Below are positions 17,705-25,752 of a stretch of 64,000 nt of DNA, one piece after another. Every line of letters begins with the position of its first letter. Within the stretch, counting starts at the first letter, position 1. Location of the stretch: the NCBI RefSeq assembly GCF_003386535.1, contig NZ_QTTN01000036.1, positions 1 to 64,000 on the forward strand, given 5' to 3'. Under the pieces are notes generated by a model, which had not been told where the DNA came from, ran no database searches, and saw nothing but the letters and a program-made list of their open reading frames with translations. Source of the stretch: Paenibacillus taihuensis (GTDB taxonomy: Bacteria; Bacillota; Bacilli; Paenibacillales; Paenibacillaceae). The position numbers and the translations under genes were made by a program.

Positions 17705-17731
17705 ACCACATCGCTGAGATGTGGTTTTTTT
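17705..17731 (+). terminator. Terminator of the gluconate operon
   Basis: ACCACATC and GATGTGGT form a perfect 8-bp stem with loop GCTGA, followed by six T, 23 bp after gntK. Confidence 0.92.
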
Positions 17732-17827
17732 GTGCGCTGTTGGAAGCAGGGGAAAGTCAGTTCTTGCAGAATTTGTAAGATATACAATAAAGACTGGATG
17801 CAGCGTCCAGCAGAAGGATTGGTTAAG

Positions 17828-18661
17828 ATGATCGAACTTCGAGAAGACGAGTTTCGGAATATTCTAGATGTTTTGCAGCAACCTGAAGGAATACATCATG
17901 TGTTTGTCTATTCTGTCATTGATCGGAAGCAGCAGGGTCTGGTGTATGTAAATAACAGGGATACCCCCACGGCAGGTTTAGTTGTAAACAAAGGTGGCTG
18001 CTATTTCGTATTCGGCGAGGCTGCTGACGATGATTTTAACAACGAATTGATTGCATTTCTGAGCGATCCATCGAACCACGCCAATTTCTTCGACTTGTAT
18101 GTGTCATCTGAGGAGTGGCTCACGCTTCTGAAGCGTGCGTTAGAGGGAAATGTTGTACAGCTAACAAGAAGTCACTATAAGCTGGAGGAACTCTCTTCAA
18201 AGGCTCGAGAAATTCAGATTCCTGCGGAATATCAGCTCAAGGCGATAGATGAGGAGTTGTTTAACCAATATCGCGATCAGATTGATCATTCTTATTCGCA
18301 CTTGTGGGGATCATCTGAAAGCTACTTGAAGCATGCATTTGGTTACTGCCTGCAGCAGGATAATGAATTTGCGAGTGTATGTAACACGTTCTATATCGGT
18401 GGCGGCTATATCGCTCCAGATATTATTACGATGAATGAATTCCGGAATAGAGGATTAGCAACCGTAGTTTGTGCATATTTTTTGAAGCATAGCTTTGAAT
18501 CAGGCTTAACGCCTTGCTGGGATTGTGATGCTGGAAATGATGGATCGAATAGGCTCGCACAAGCATTAGGCTTTCGACATGCAGGCAATATTCCGATTCT
18601 GTGGTGGCACGAGGACAAAGGCGTTATTGCGAATTATCTCATGAATTATCACTACGTTTAA
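17828..18661 (+). CDS. GNAT acetyltransferase (PF12746-like)
   Basis: A 277-residue two-part acetyltransferase. The N-terminal ~140 residues form a non-catalytic alpha/beta lobe (GVVNKGGCYFVFGEA-like region). The C-terminal GNAT lobe has the pattern IITMNEFRNRGLATVVCAYF and then WDCDAGNDGSNRLAQALGF, typical of the GNAT_acetyltran family in Bacilli. The acceptor is unknown. AGAAGGA is 9 nt before ATG 17828. It is transcribed behind the gntK terminator and 23 bp before the next DinB gene. Confidence 0.85.
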   Translation: MIELREDEFRNILDVLQQPEGIHHVFVYSVIDRKQQGLVYVNNRDTPTAGLVVNKGGCYFVFGEAADDDFNNELIAFLSDPSNHANFFDLYVSSEEWLTLLKRALEGNVVQLTRSHYKLEELSSKAREIQIPAEYQLKAIDEELFNQYRDQIDHSYSHLWGSSESYLKHAFGYCLQQDNEFASVCNTFYIGGGYIAPDIITMNEFRNRGLATVVCAYFLKHSFESGLTPCWDCDAGNDGSNRLAQALGFRHAGNIPILWWHEDKGVIANYLMNYHYV

Positions 18662-18684
18662 GGTGAAGGGAAGAGGTGTGAACC

Positions 18685-19200
18685 ATGGTACATAATGCTT
18701 CGGCTATTATTAAGCAATACATACAGTATCTCGACAGCTATTCGATCGAGCAGCTGCGATATAAATCCGATGAAAACGTGTGGTCGATCGGGCAAATGTA
18801 TATCCATGTCATCGAAGCGGCAAAGGAATACTTAGAGTATGCTGCAATATGCGCCAAGGCGACCGACGAAGCGACGGGTGGCAAAACAGAAGACGGCATG
18901 AAGACATTCGCCGAGAATGAGTGGCCCAATATCCGTGTGAAGCTTGATGAACCACCTAACTCGACAAGGAACCCAGAGAGCAAAGCTGAAGTCCAAGCTG
19001 GTCTGGATGAGTTGTTAGCCAAGTTGGAACAGTGCGAGGGCTTCATAGATGAAGCGAACCCGGCCTGCAAATTGCGCCATGGCTGGTTTGGCTGGCTTAA
19101 CGCGCGCGAGTGGGTTGAGATGGTGAATATGCACAGCAGGCACCATCTGCGCCAAAAGGAGTTGCTTGATGAGAAGCTGGCGGAAGCGGGATTAGGATAG
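18685..19200 (+). CDS. DinB-superfamily protein
   Basis: A 171-residue four-helix-bundle protein. DENVWSIGQMYIHVIEAAKEY carries the first conserved His after the WS motif, and the C-terminal NMHSRHHLRQKELLDEKL carries the others of the DinB/YfiT metal site. Some relatives are thiol transferases (bacillithiol-dependent); others are uncharacterised. AGAGGTG precedes the ATG. It is probably co-transcribed with the acetyltransferase 23 bp upstream. Confidence 0.85.
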   Translation: MVHNASAIIKQYIQYLDSYSIEQLRYKSDENVWSIGQMYIHVIEAAKEYLEYAAICAKATDEATGGKTEDGMKTFAENEWPNIRVKLDEPPNSTRNPESKAEVQAGLDELLAKLEQCEGFIDEANPACKLRHGWFGWLNAREWVEMVNMHSRHHLRQKELLDEKLAEAGLG

Positions 19201-19360
19201 CAGTAAACCGCCAGGGACAATAGTCCCGATATTCTCGTTTGAAAATTTTTAATTAGAACTGACAAATTCCTACAAACTTTTTCTCGATTATGGGATATAC
19301 TTATAAATAGTCCGCTTAGTTGGGCATACATATTGTTTAAACTTTGGAGGTTATTTATCA

Positions 19361-19561
19361 ATGGAAACAGGTACAGTGAAATGGTTTAATGCAGAAAAAG
19401 GTTTTGGCTTCATTCAACGTGAAAACGGAGAAGATGTATTCGTTCATTTCTCTGCGATCCAAAGCGAAGGTTTCAAATCTTTGGACGAAGGTCAACGCGT
19501 ACAATTCAATGTTGTAAAAGGTCAACGTGGACCTCAAGCGGAGAATGTTGTAAAACTGTAG
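19361..19561 (+). CDS. cspB: Cold shock protein (CspA/CspB family)
   Basis: A single cold-shock domain of 66 residues that binds single-stranded RNA/DNA and acts as an RNA chaperone. RNP1 (KGFGFI) and RNP2 (VFVHFSAI) are intact, and the end [13 protein letters not shown] is typical of Bacillus Csp proteins. TTGGAGG is 10 nt before the ATG. The 160-bp upstream gap is AT-rich and could encode a long 5' leader. A strong terminator follows immediately. The paralogue letter is a guess. Confidence 0.95.
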   Translation: METGTVKWFNAEKGFGFIQRENGEDVFVHFSAIQSEGFKSLDEGQRVQFNVVKGQRGPQAENVVKL

Positions 19562-19579
19562 TTATTAAATTTCAAGACA

Positions 19580-19616
19580 AGCCTGATCTTGACGATAAGT
19601 CAGGATCAGGCTTTTT
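19580..19616. terminator. Terminator between csp and the convergent coiled-coil gene
   Basis: AGCCTGATC-(T)-TGAC pairs with GTCA-(G)-GATCAGGCT around a GATAA loop and is followed by TTTTTATT on the plus strand. It serves csp and may also help the convergent minus-strand gene ending at 19622. Confidence 0.9.
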
Positions 19617-19621
19617 ATTAT

Positions 19622-19918
19622 TTACTTGGACTCATTGGCTTGATGCTTGCCCAGTGCAGTCTTCTTCGTTGTTAATTGCTTGGCAAGGTCAGCTTGGCTG
19701 CGGGTAATGAGCTTGACCTCCTCATTCAATTTATTGATTCGTGTCATTTTGCTGCTTAAGTCGTTATGCGACTGGCTTAATTTCATATCTCGTTCCAATT
19801 GTTTAATCTTCGCTTGCGCTTTCTTCAGTTTGTTCTTGTCGTTTACGATTTTGCTTTCTATGTCAGCAATTTCCCGTTGCAGCTTGTTAATGATTGCTTT
19901 CGTAAAATTAATGGACAT
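19622..19918 (-). CDS. Small coiled-coil protein of unknown function
   Basis: 98 residues, almost entirely charged heptad-like sequence (IADIESKIVNDKNKLKKAQ, IKQLERDMKLSQS), so it is probably a soluble coiled coil. It has no signal peptide or known domain. GAGGTG precedes the ATG by 6 nt. It converges on csp. Confidence 0.7.
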   Translation of the reverse strand: MSINFTKAIINKLQREIADIESKIVNDKNKLKKAQAKIKQLERDMKLSQSHNDLSSKMTRINKLNEEVKLITRSQADLAKQLTTKKTALGKHQANESK

Positions 19919-20001
19919 CCGTGCACCTCATCGTCATGTAGTGTAGCTAAATGATTATTTTACTATAAATAACTCGGTTAAGCGAGGACAATAGGATAAA
20001 T

Positions 20002-20840
20002 ATGGAACAACAAGCGAACGAAGTGCCAGATCTGGCCTCCACTTATGAACTTACAAATGATCAAATTTCAGATTATCGGAGGAATGGGCATGTCATGATT
20101 CGCCACGCGGCAACAGCCGAGGAAATCGCGGTTTATGAGCCGATTTTTACCCATTGGGTCAAAGAACTGAATTATCATGATAAGCCAATTGAGGAACGCG
20201 ACACATACGGCAAAGCGTTTATTCAAATCGGCGGCCTCTGGCTGCAAGTGAGCAAATCAAACAGTTTGTAACGGCTGGGCAGTCCGCCAAAATAGCAGCG
20301 CAATTGATGGGGGCCAAAGCTGTTCGCCTGTACTACGATCAAGCGCTGTTCAAAGAGCCGGGTGGAGGGCGTACTCCGTGGCACCAAGATCAAATTTACT
20401 GGCCTTTTAACACAGATAAAATGATCACGATGTGGATGCCGCTTGTACCGATTTCCGAAGAAGTCGGATCGATGACTTTCGCTTCCGAGTCCCAGAAGAT
20501 GGGGTATATCAGCAAGCTGGTCATTTCCGACGAGTCAGACCGTACGCTGGCGGGATACATAGAGCGTAAAGGATTCGAAAAGGTAACGTACGGTGCGATG
20601 GAGGCTGGCGATGCCACTTTTCATTCAGGCTGGACCCTCCACAACGCGCCAAGCAATCCTACGGACCAGATGCGGAAAGTGATGACCGTCATTTATGTGG
20701 CAGACGATGCGGTTATCGTTGAACCGGACAGCAATGCACGCCGCAGCGATTTGGAAGCTTGTCTCTCTGGGCAGAAACCTGGCGAAACGCCAAGTAGTCC
20801 GCTCAATCCGCTGTTGTACAGTGAGGATTGGGAACGATAG
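20002..20840 (+). pseudogene. Phytanoyl-CoA dioxygenase-family gene with a frameshift
   Basis: The PhyH-type 2-oxoglutarate/Fe(II) oxygenase is split across two frames. Frame one runs 20002-20271 (QISDYRRNGHVMIRHAA to FIQIGGLW). Frame two becomes homologous just after FIQIGGLW (ASEQIKQFVTAGQSAKIAAQ in the other frame) and runs to 20840, with iron ligands in TPWHQDQIYW and LHNAPSNP. A one-base deletion near 20235-20250 restores a normal ~279-residue protein. It may be a true pseudogene or a sequencing error. An intact paralogue is at 62720. Confidence 0.85.
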
Positions 20841-20954
20841 ACGGAATAAATGGATTGTTCAATAAATGTAACACAAATGAAATCCTTTCTTTATCTCTGC
20901 TTAATGAAAGGCGATTATAATAAAACTCGACCCCCTTTTATAAAATATACCTTA

Positions 20955-20987
20955 GACTCGCAGCCCGTTGCTGCGGGTCTCTTTTTT
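20955..20987 (+). terminator. Rho-independent terminator downstream of the PhyH gene
   Basis: GACTCGCAGC pairs with GCTGCGGGTC (one G/T pair) around CCGTT and is followed by TCTTTTTT. It lies 115 bp after the PhyH stop; the bases between show no gene. Confidence 0.85.
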
Positions 20988-21080
20988 GCGATTGCAGCAG
21001 TAGGCAGGATAATCGGAAGTTGAGTGGAATATTGTGGGAAGTGTTATTGAAGCAGCTAGCTTGGAAACCGGAGGGGAAAT

Positions 21081-21230
21081 ATGGCCATATTCATTTTTGT
21101 TGTTGGCATAATTCTAGTGTTAGGTGTCCTTAGAATCGATGGCATGATGAAGGAACATATAAAGAATGATAAGCGAATCATTGAAAGACTAGACATGTTA
21201 ATCAATATCCAGAAGGATAAAAAAGAATGA
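21081..21230 (+). CDS. Small single-span membrane protein (49 residues)
   Basis: ATG 21081 is preceded by GGAGGGGA at 6-nt spacing. The frame encodes one membrane helix (MAIFIFVVGIILVLGVL) followed by a charged, helical cytosolic tail (KEHIKNDKRIIERLDMLI...KKE). It resembles the many short Bacillus/Paenibacillus membrane proteins with a coiled tail. Function is unknown; it may be single-gene. Confidence 0.7.
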   Translation: MAIFIFVVGIILVLGVLRIDGMMKEHIKNDKRIIERLDMLINIQKDKKE

Positions 21231-21349
21231 TGTAATTATTAAATATTGATGGTTATCTCTGTAAGTTAGTCTATGAATCGGGTATGCGTACAGACCTCTT
21301 CCTACAGTCTGAATAGATTGTAATACCTGTAGAAAAGAGGTGATGATTG

Positions 21350-21772
21350 ATGGCTGTAAAATCCAAGATGACCAGGAACAGCGCGAAGCAATGGATCGGT
21401 CAACCCGTATGTATCGAATTAATGGACGGACGCTCTTACATTGGCTGGGTCACTGAAGCAGAGAGCGGGCAGCTGGTTTTGTCCGGACAGAGAATTCCGA
21501 ATCCGGCAGACAAAGCTACGATTTCCGGTTTATTTCCTGGAATGCTTGGGTCAATGGTCGGTGGAGGCGGTTCGATGTTCGGCGGTGGAGGCGGCGGCTT
21601 GCTGCAGAACGCAGGGAGCATCGGCAAAGGCCTCGGCGGCGGGATTTTAGGTGGAGGCTTCGGGAGTATTGGAGGTATCATGGGGTTTATGGGTAATGCA
21701 TTCCCGATGATAAAAATGGGCTATGGGATGATCAAATCCATTATGCCAATGCTGAAAATGTTTAACATTTAA
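21350..21772 (+). CDS. Sm-like N-terminus plus Gly-rich region, unknown function
   Basis: 140 residues in three zones. Residues ~10-50 (WIGQPVCIELMDGRSYIGWV, then SGQLVLSGQ) look like an Sm/Hfq-type small beta-barrel. Residues ~60-105 are nearly all Gly with Ser, Phe and Leu (VGGGGSMFGGGGGGLLQN). The end is hydrophobic with Met (FPMIKMGYGMIKSIMPMLKM). AAAGAGGTG precedes ATG 21350 by 9 nt. Similar Gly-rich small proteins occur in Paenibacillus and may be spore or envelope associated; that is inference. Confidence 0.7.
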   Translation: MAVKSKMTRNSAKQWIGQPVCIELMDGRSYIGWVTEAESGQLVLSGQRIPNPADKATISGLFPGMLGSMVGGGGSMFGGGGGGLLQNAGSIGKGLGGGILGGGFGSIGGIMGFMGNAFPMIKMGYGMIKSIMPMLKMFNI

Positions 21773-21789
21773 ACGAAGCTTTGACCCAT

Positions 21790-21824
21790 TGAACAGGCTG
21801 TCGGCTAAACCGGCAGTCTGTTCA
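21790..21824 (+). terminator. Hairpin downstream of the Gly-rich gene
   Basis: GAACAGGCTGTCGG pairs with CCGGCAGTCTGTTC (two G/T pairs) around CTAAA, extended by an outer T-A pair. The stem is long, but the following AGATAAC has no T-run, so termination is likely but unproven. Confidence 0.55.
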
Positions 21825-21870
21825 GATAACAAGCATGATAACTCAACTATCGGATTTGGGGAGCGTCTCC

Positions 21871-22314
21871 ATGAACAAGAAAACGAAATACATACTCATT
21901 GTATTATCGCTATGCTTCGCTGTTCTCCTCTATAAATATGTTGAATCCCATGGTCAAAAGAAAGAACTTAAAAGCGCAATTGATGCCGCTTATAAAGTTC
22001 AGCTGAGCAAAACACTTGAAAGTTTCAGTATGGAAGTGAATGATTATACATACAGATCGATGATTTCGAGTGTTTATAGCGTGGCCTCAATGTCAGAGCT
22101 GACTTCTTTTGAGAAAGCTAATGATGACCTGGATATCAGTTTATATAACCTCTATTATTCATTAAGAGAAGAGAAATCCAAAGACAAAGTCTTAGCGCGA
22201 ATTGATGATCTGCACGAGGTTTTCTTTAAGATGGTACTGGATCCGGCAAGCAAAGAAGCGACGGATAAATTGATTCAAATTGCCAATGAAACGTTTTTTA
22301 GTGTCAAAGATTAA
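21871..22314 (+). CDS. Membrane-anchored protein of unknown function
   Basis: 147 residues: a short basic start (MNKKTK), one membrane helix (YILIVLSLCFAVLLYKYV), then a helical extracytoplasmic domain without known motifs. GGGGAG is 8 nt before ATG 21871, better than the upstream ATG at 21835. It converges with the small gene at 22319, leaving a 4-bp gap. Confidence 0.65.
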   Translation: MNKKTKYILIVLSLCFAVLLYKYVESHGQKKELKSAIDAAYKVQLSKTLESFSMEVNDYTYRSMISSVYSVASMSELTSFEKANDDLDISLYNLYYSLREEKSKDKVLARIDDLHEVFFKMVLDPASKEATDKLIQIANETFFSVKD

Positions 22315-22318
22315 GCAG

Positions 22319-22597
22319 TCAGAAATGATCGGCTTCCTTTGGTTCAGATTTCTTTCGCAGCTCTTTGTTGTGATGTTTAATATAGAAATATAAATAGATA
22401 CCCGAGACCACAGTGCCAACAATAAGTATGCACGCCAGCAGTAATGATATCGAGTTAAGTGAGGAGTTTACTGATTCTAATCGAGAGCTTATTTGTCCCA
22501 AAGCTCGAACTTCATTATCTGAGTTATTACCCACATTGTTACTAAGATTATTCAACTGCATTTTTAACTGATCTAATAGTTGTTCCAGGTCGCCCAT
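22319..22597 (-). CDS. Small membrane protein with N-terminal coiled coil
   Basis: 92 residues. The N-terminal half is heptad-like and Asn/Ser-rich (LEQLLDQLKMQLNNLSNNV); a single membrane helix (SLLLACILIVGTVVSGIYLY) and a basic tail follow. GAGGTG precedes the ATG. Function unknown. Confidence 0.6.
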   Translation of the reverse strand: MGDLEQLLDQLKMQLNNLSNNVGNNSDNEVRALGQISSRLESVNSSLNSISLLLACILIVGTVVSGIYLYFYIKHHNKELRKKSEPKEADHF

Positions 22598-22703
22598 TTA
22601 CACTCACCTCATTCTAATCATGGCTAGCTGACATTTTATTGGTCTGATTTCCATCTTTTGTTGAATGTATTACATATATGCTGTCGTCTCTGAGATTAGA
22701 AGA

Positions 22704-22876
22704 ATGGAGGGAAGCGTTATAAAGCTACATATTCTCGGTGGTGCGGGCAGCGGTAAGTCGCATTTTTCAGAACTACTGAATAAGAACAAGCACTGCCACA
22801 TTTTATAGATTACTGTGACTTTAAGGATAAAATGATCATTATAGAAAATAACGAGCATCTGCTTGATCTTATTTAG
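22704..22876 (+). pseudogene. Remnant of a P-loop kinase/FlaR-like NTPase, middle deleted
   Basis: ATG 22704 opens a 34-codon frame with an intact Walker A (LHILGGAGSGKSHFSELL) that stops at 22808. From 22811, in another frame, the sequence reads YCDFKDKMIIIENNEHLLDLI and stops at 22876. This resembles the C-terminal end of FlaR/adenylate-kinase-like proteins (DKvIvLknr-E-v-FL). The ~130 residues that should lie between are missing. It is not translated into a working enzyme. Confidence 0.65.
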
Positions 22877-22898
22877 GGTCAGTGAGGAGAGTATTCCT

Positions 22899-23702
22899 AT
22901 GGATGATCACGTTGATATCGTAAAAAGATTCTATGACGACACTGTTCATTACGAGTGGCATCGATTAGATCGTCACAAGATAGAGTTCGAGCTTACGAAA
23001 CGTTACCTGGATCGCTACTTAAAGCTCAAAGACCGCGTATTGGACCTCGGAGGTGGGCCGGGGAATTATTCTCTTTACCTTGCGGAGCTCGGTTGCGATG
23101 TTACGCTTGCAGACCTATCACCTAAGAACATAGAGTTCGCACAAAATAAAGCACAGGAACTCGGATTGCCTCTCCATGCAACTTGCGCAGACAGCCGAGA
23201 TTTATCGGCATTCGAAGACGAATCTTTTGACCACATTCTATGTATGGGACCGATGTATCACCTGCAAGATGAGCATGACCGGATGAAGACGATTAATGAA
23301 TGCTTGAGTAAATTAACAAGAAACGGAACTTTATTCGTGTCATTCGTCTCTTCTTTTTCCTTCGTTTGGGACTATCTCCTTCGCGATCCCAGCTTGATTT
23401 TGTTAGAAGAACGAAAGTCAGAGCTTCACATCATTCGTGATGATGTTAATTTTGCAGGGCACGGTTTCACTGAAAACTTCTATATCCGGCCGAAGGATGT
23501 GCTTCCATTCTTTGAGAAGTTTGAAGTGGAGAAACTTCACTTGGTGAACTGCGAAAGCTTCTTATATTTACGCGAGCCGGAGCTGCTTGCTCAGCCAGCT
23601 GAAGTAGTCACAGCCTGGTTGGATTTAGCAGAACAGGTATGTGAACGAGAAGACCTAATGAGTGTAGCTGAGCATTTGATGTATATTGGGCGAAAAGGGT
23701 AG
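22899..23702 (+). CDS. Class I SAM-dependent methyltransferase
   Basis: 267 residues. Motif I is VLDLGGGPGNYSLYLAELG, followed by the acidic strand VTLADLS and the motif-IV-like FDHILCMGPMYHLQD. Family members of this shape methylate small molecules; the acceptor is unknown. GAGGAG lies 8 nt before ATG 22899. It is closely related in layout to the methyltransferase at 28804 (shared MGPMYHLQDE / LGPLYHLQDE block and YIGRKG/YIGRKK ends), which suggests paralogy. Confidence 0.88.
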   Translation: MDDHVDIVKRFYDDTVHYEWHRLDRHKIEFELTKRYLDRYLKLKDRVLDLGGGPGNYSLYLAELGCDVTLADLSPKNIEFAQNKAQELGLPLHATCADSRDLSAFEDESFDHILCMGPMYHLQDEHDRMKTINECLSKLTRNGTLFVSFVSSFSFVWDYLLRDPSLILLEERKSELHIIRDDVNFAGHGFTENFYIRPKDVLPFFEKFEVEKLHLVNCESFLYLREPELLAQPAEVVTAWLDLAEQVCEREDLMSVAEHLMYIGRKG

Positions 23703-23756
23703 CCCTGTTACGGGTTTGTGTGTGGGCTTACTCGAGTTTGGACAGGAGGCGATTTT

Positions 23757-24830
23757 ATAAATTATAACGAGGTTGTTAAGATCAGTAGTACATATTTACT
23801 TACCGTGGCCTCAGAGCTGTATGGATTAGAAGGCTATGAAATCATATTAGTTAATGCCCCTCATAGAGGGCGAAATGTGGTTTATAGCTGTGAGAAAGAG
23901 GACTCCGATGCCAAAATACTTAGAATCGCTTTCTTAAAGGACAGAAGCCGGGAAGATTTAATAGCCGAGCTTGAGTATGTCAGATATTTATTCGAACATG
24001 GCGGAAGTGTCTCGGATGTAGTGAACTCCCTGAAGGGAAATCTGCTGGAAGAAATCACTTATAATGACCATAGCTTCTTTATCTGTATGTTTTATAAGGC
24101 AGCAGGAAAGCTGCTTGTGGAGAATAATTACCAGTATCGGGAAGGAGCACCAATTACCGAATATTACTATAACTGCGGTAAAGTCCTGGGGGCTCTTCAT
24201 CAAATATCGAAAGGCTATACACCAGTCCATCGCCGGAAGAGTTTCTTTGACAAATACAATGTGGACTATATTGAAGAACTAATACCCAGTTCGTTACCTC
24301 TGTTAAAGGAGAAGATGTTAAACCTCATTCAAGCATTGGAAGAATTGGACAAGAATCGTGAGTCTTACGGTATGGTCCACTTTGATTACAACGATGGGAA
24401 TTATTCGATAAATATGGATACCGGGCAAATTACCGTATATGATTTCGATAATTCATGTTACTGTTGGTATTTGTTTGACTTCGCAAGTGTATGGACAATT
24501 GGTGTTGGCTGGGTACAATTTGAACCTGATGTCGGTAAACGAAAGCAATTCATGGATGATTACTTTGAAACAATCCTTAAGGGATATAGATCTGAGACAG
24601 AAGTAGAGGATTCCATGCTCACGAAATTACCTTTATTCATTCAAGCTAATCTCTTGGAAGGTATCGTAGATGCATTCGAGGTTATGCGGAACAACCGCCA
24701 AGAACCGAAGTGTGATGAGGAATTGTCGTTTCGGATTAAATGCATGGAAGAGGATATTCCGTATCTGGGATTTTTCCATGAAGTTTACTCGTGTGAAGAA
24801 CCTTTTGAATGCGAGGAACGAAGGATTTAG
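23757..24830 (+). CDS. APH-type phosphotransferase, apparent ATA start
   Basis: About 357 residues of the aminoglycoside/choline-kinase-like fold. The catalytic Brenner motif is HFDYNDGNYSI and the metal-binding Asp lies in VYDFDNSCYCWYLFDFA. The target could be an antibiotic or a metabolite. AGGAGG sits 7 nt before ATA at 23757 where ATG would be expected; the frame is open upstream to a GTG at 23718 that has no ribosome binding site. The ATG may have mutated, weakening expression, or ATA is used rarely. Confidence 0.8.
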   Translation: MNYNEVVKISSTYLLTVASELYGLEGYEIILVNAPHRGRNVVYSCEKEDSDAKILRIAFLKDRSREDLIAELEYVRYLFEHGGSVSDVVNSLKGNLLEEITYNDHSFFICMFYKAAGKLLVENNYQYREGAPITEYYYNCGKVLGALHQISKGYTPVHRRKSFFDKYNVDYIEELIPSSLPLLKEKMLNLIQALEELDKNRESYGMVHFDYNDGNYSINMDTGQITVYDFDNSCYCWYLFDFASVWTIGVGWVQFEPDVGKRKQFMDDYFETILKGYRSETEVEDSMLTKLPLFIQANLLEGIVDAFEVMRNNRQEPKCDEELSFRIKCMEEDIPYLGFFHEVYSCEEPFECEERRI

Positions 24831-24863
24831 TTTATAGCTGTTGAACTAATCGGAGGTAAGTCT

Positions 24864-25180
24864 ATGTTATATATCTTTGGCGGGTTGCCTGGCACCGGCA
24901 AGTCTACGCGCGCCAAGCTTGGCGCGGTGTGGCGGAGTCACTCGAGATTCCATTTGTTGAAATCGAAGTAGTCTGCTCCGACGAATATGAACACAGACAT
25001 CGAGTTACGACGCGAACAACGGATATTCCCGGCTTTAAGCTCCCCACGTGGGACGAGGTTAAGAACCGACATTACGAGGTGTGGGACCGCGATCACATCG
25101 TTATCGATACGGCTCATCAAACCGTGGAGGAAAGCTTAAAGGTTTTACGCGAACTGCTGGGTTTGAAGACAAAACTATGA
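24864..25180 (+). pseudogene. AAA/P-loop NTPase gene with internal deletion and frameshift
   Basis: ATG 24864 (GGAGG upstream) starts MLYIFGGLPGTGKSTRAKLGA, a complete Walker A. That frame stops after 35 codons. Another frame (24929-25180) gives SLEIPFVEIEVVCSDEYEHRHRV and FKLPTWDEVKNRHYEVW...IVIDT, the C-terminal half of the same AAA/zeta-like family. Roughly 60-70 residues in the middle are gone and the frames no longer match. An alternative reading of 24929-25180 as a separate 83-residue gene is unlikely. Confidence 0.75.
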
Positions 25181-25202
25181 AATGATTGAGAAGGGGATAG
25201 TT

Positions 25203-25733
25203 GTGCATAGGCATGGAGAAATAAGAAGCGTTTCTTTAGGAACCCGAATACTCGCCTTTTTATGGGATTATGTTCTCATTACGTGCTACATCAGCTTGCT
25301 CATCTGCATATCTTTTCTATTGCGTCCGTTGTTGGTTCCAATGTTTACGAAAAACCCGATATGGGCAGAGATGAATGGGTTTATGTTCATCACACTGCCT
25401 GTATATCTTTATTTTGCGATATGCGAGGGCTCGAAATGGCATGCGACATGGGGAAAACGAAAGATGGGGATCATGTTGGCTGGCCATGAGGGTAGATCAA
25501 TCGGACTCGGGACTTCGTTGTTTCGTTCTGCGATTAAATTTCTCCCTTGGGAGCTAGCCCATTTCACCATCTGGCACATGGTCATTCCTTCTGATTTCTC
25601 CGATTCTCTCATTTATTCATTATTGGCGGTCGTTTATGGTCTTGTGCTCGTTTATCTGATAAGTCCATTAATTAGTAGAAATAAACAAACCGTATATGAC
25701 TTAATTGCGGGGACTATGATACGGTATAAATGA
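25203..25733 (+). CDS. RDD-family membrane protein
   Basis: 176 residues with three or four membrane helices. The family core is RILAFLWDYVLI, then WHATWGKRKMGIMLAG, and KQTVYDLIAGTMIRYK at the end. RDD proteins include putative Na+/H+ exchangers, but most are uncharacterised. GAGAAGGGG is 6 nt before GTG 25203, better than the ATG at 25182. Confidence 0.82.
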   Translation: MHRHGEIRSVSLGTRILAFLWDYVLITCYISLLICISFLLRPLLVPMFTKNPIWAEMNGFMFITLPVYLYFAICEGSKWHATWGKRKMGIMLAGHEGRSIGLGTSLFRSAIKFLPWELAHFTIWHMVIPSDFSDSLIYSLLAVVYGLVLVYLISPLISRNKQTVYDLIAGTMIRYK

Positions 25734-25752
25734 TGAGAATGGAGGTCTTTGA

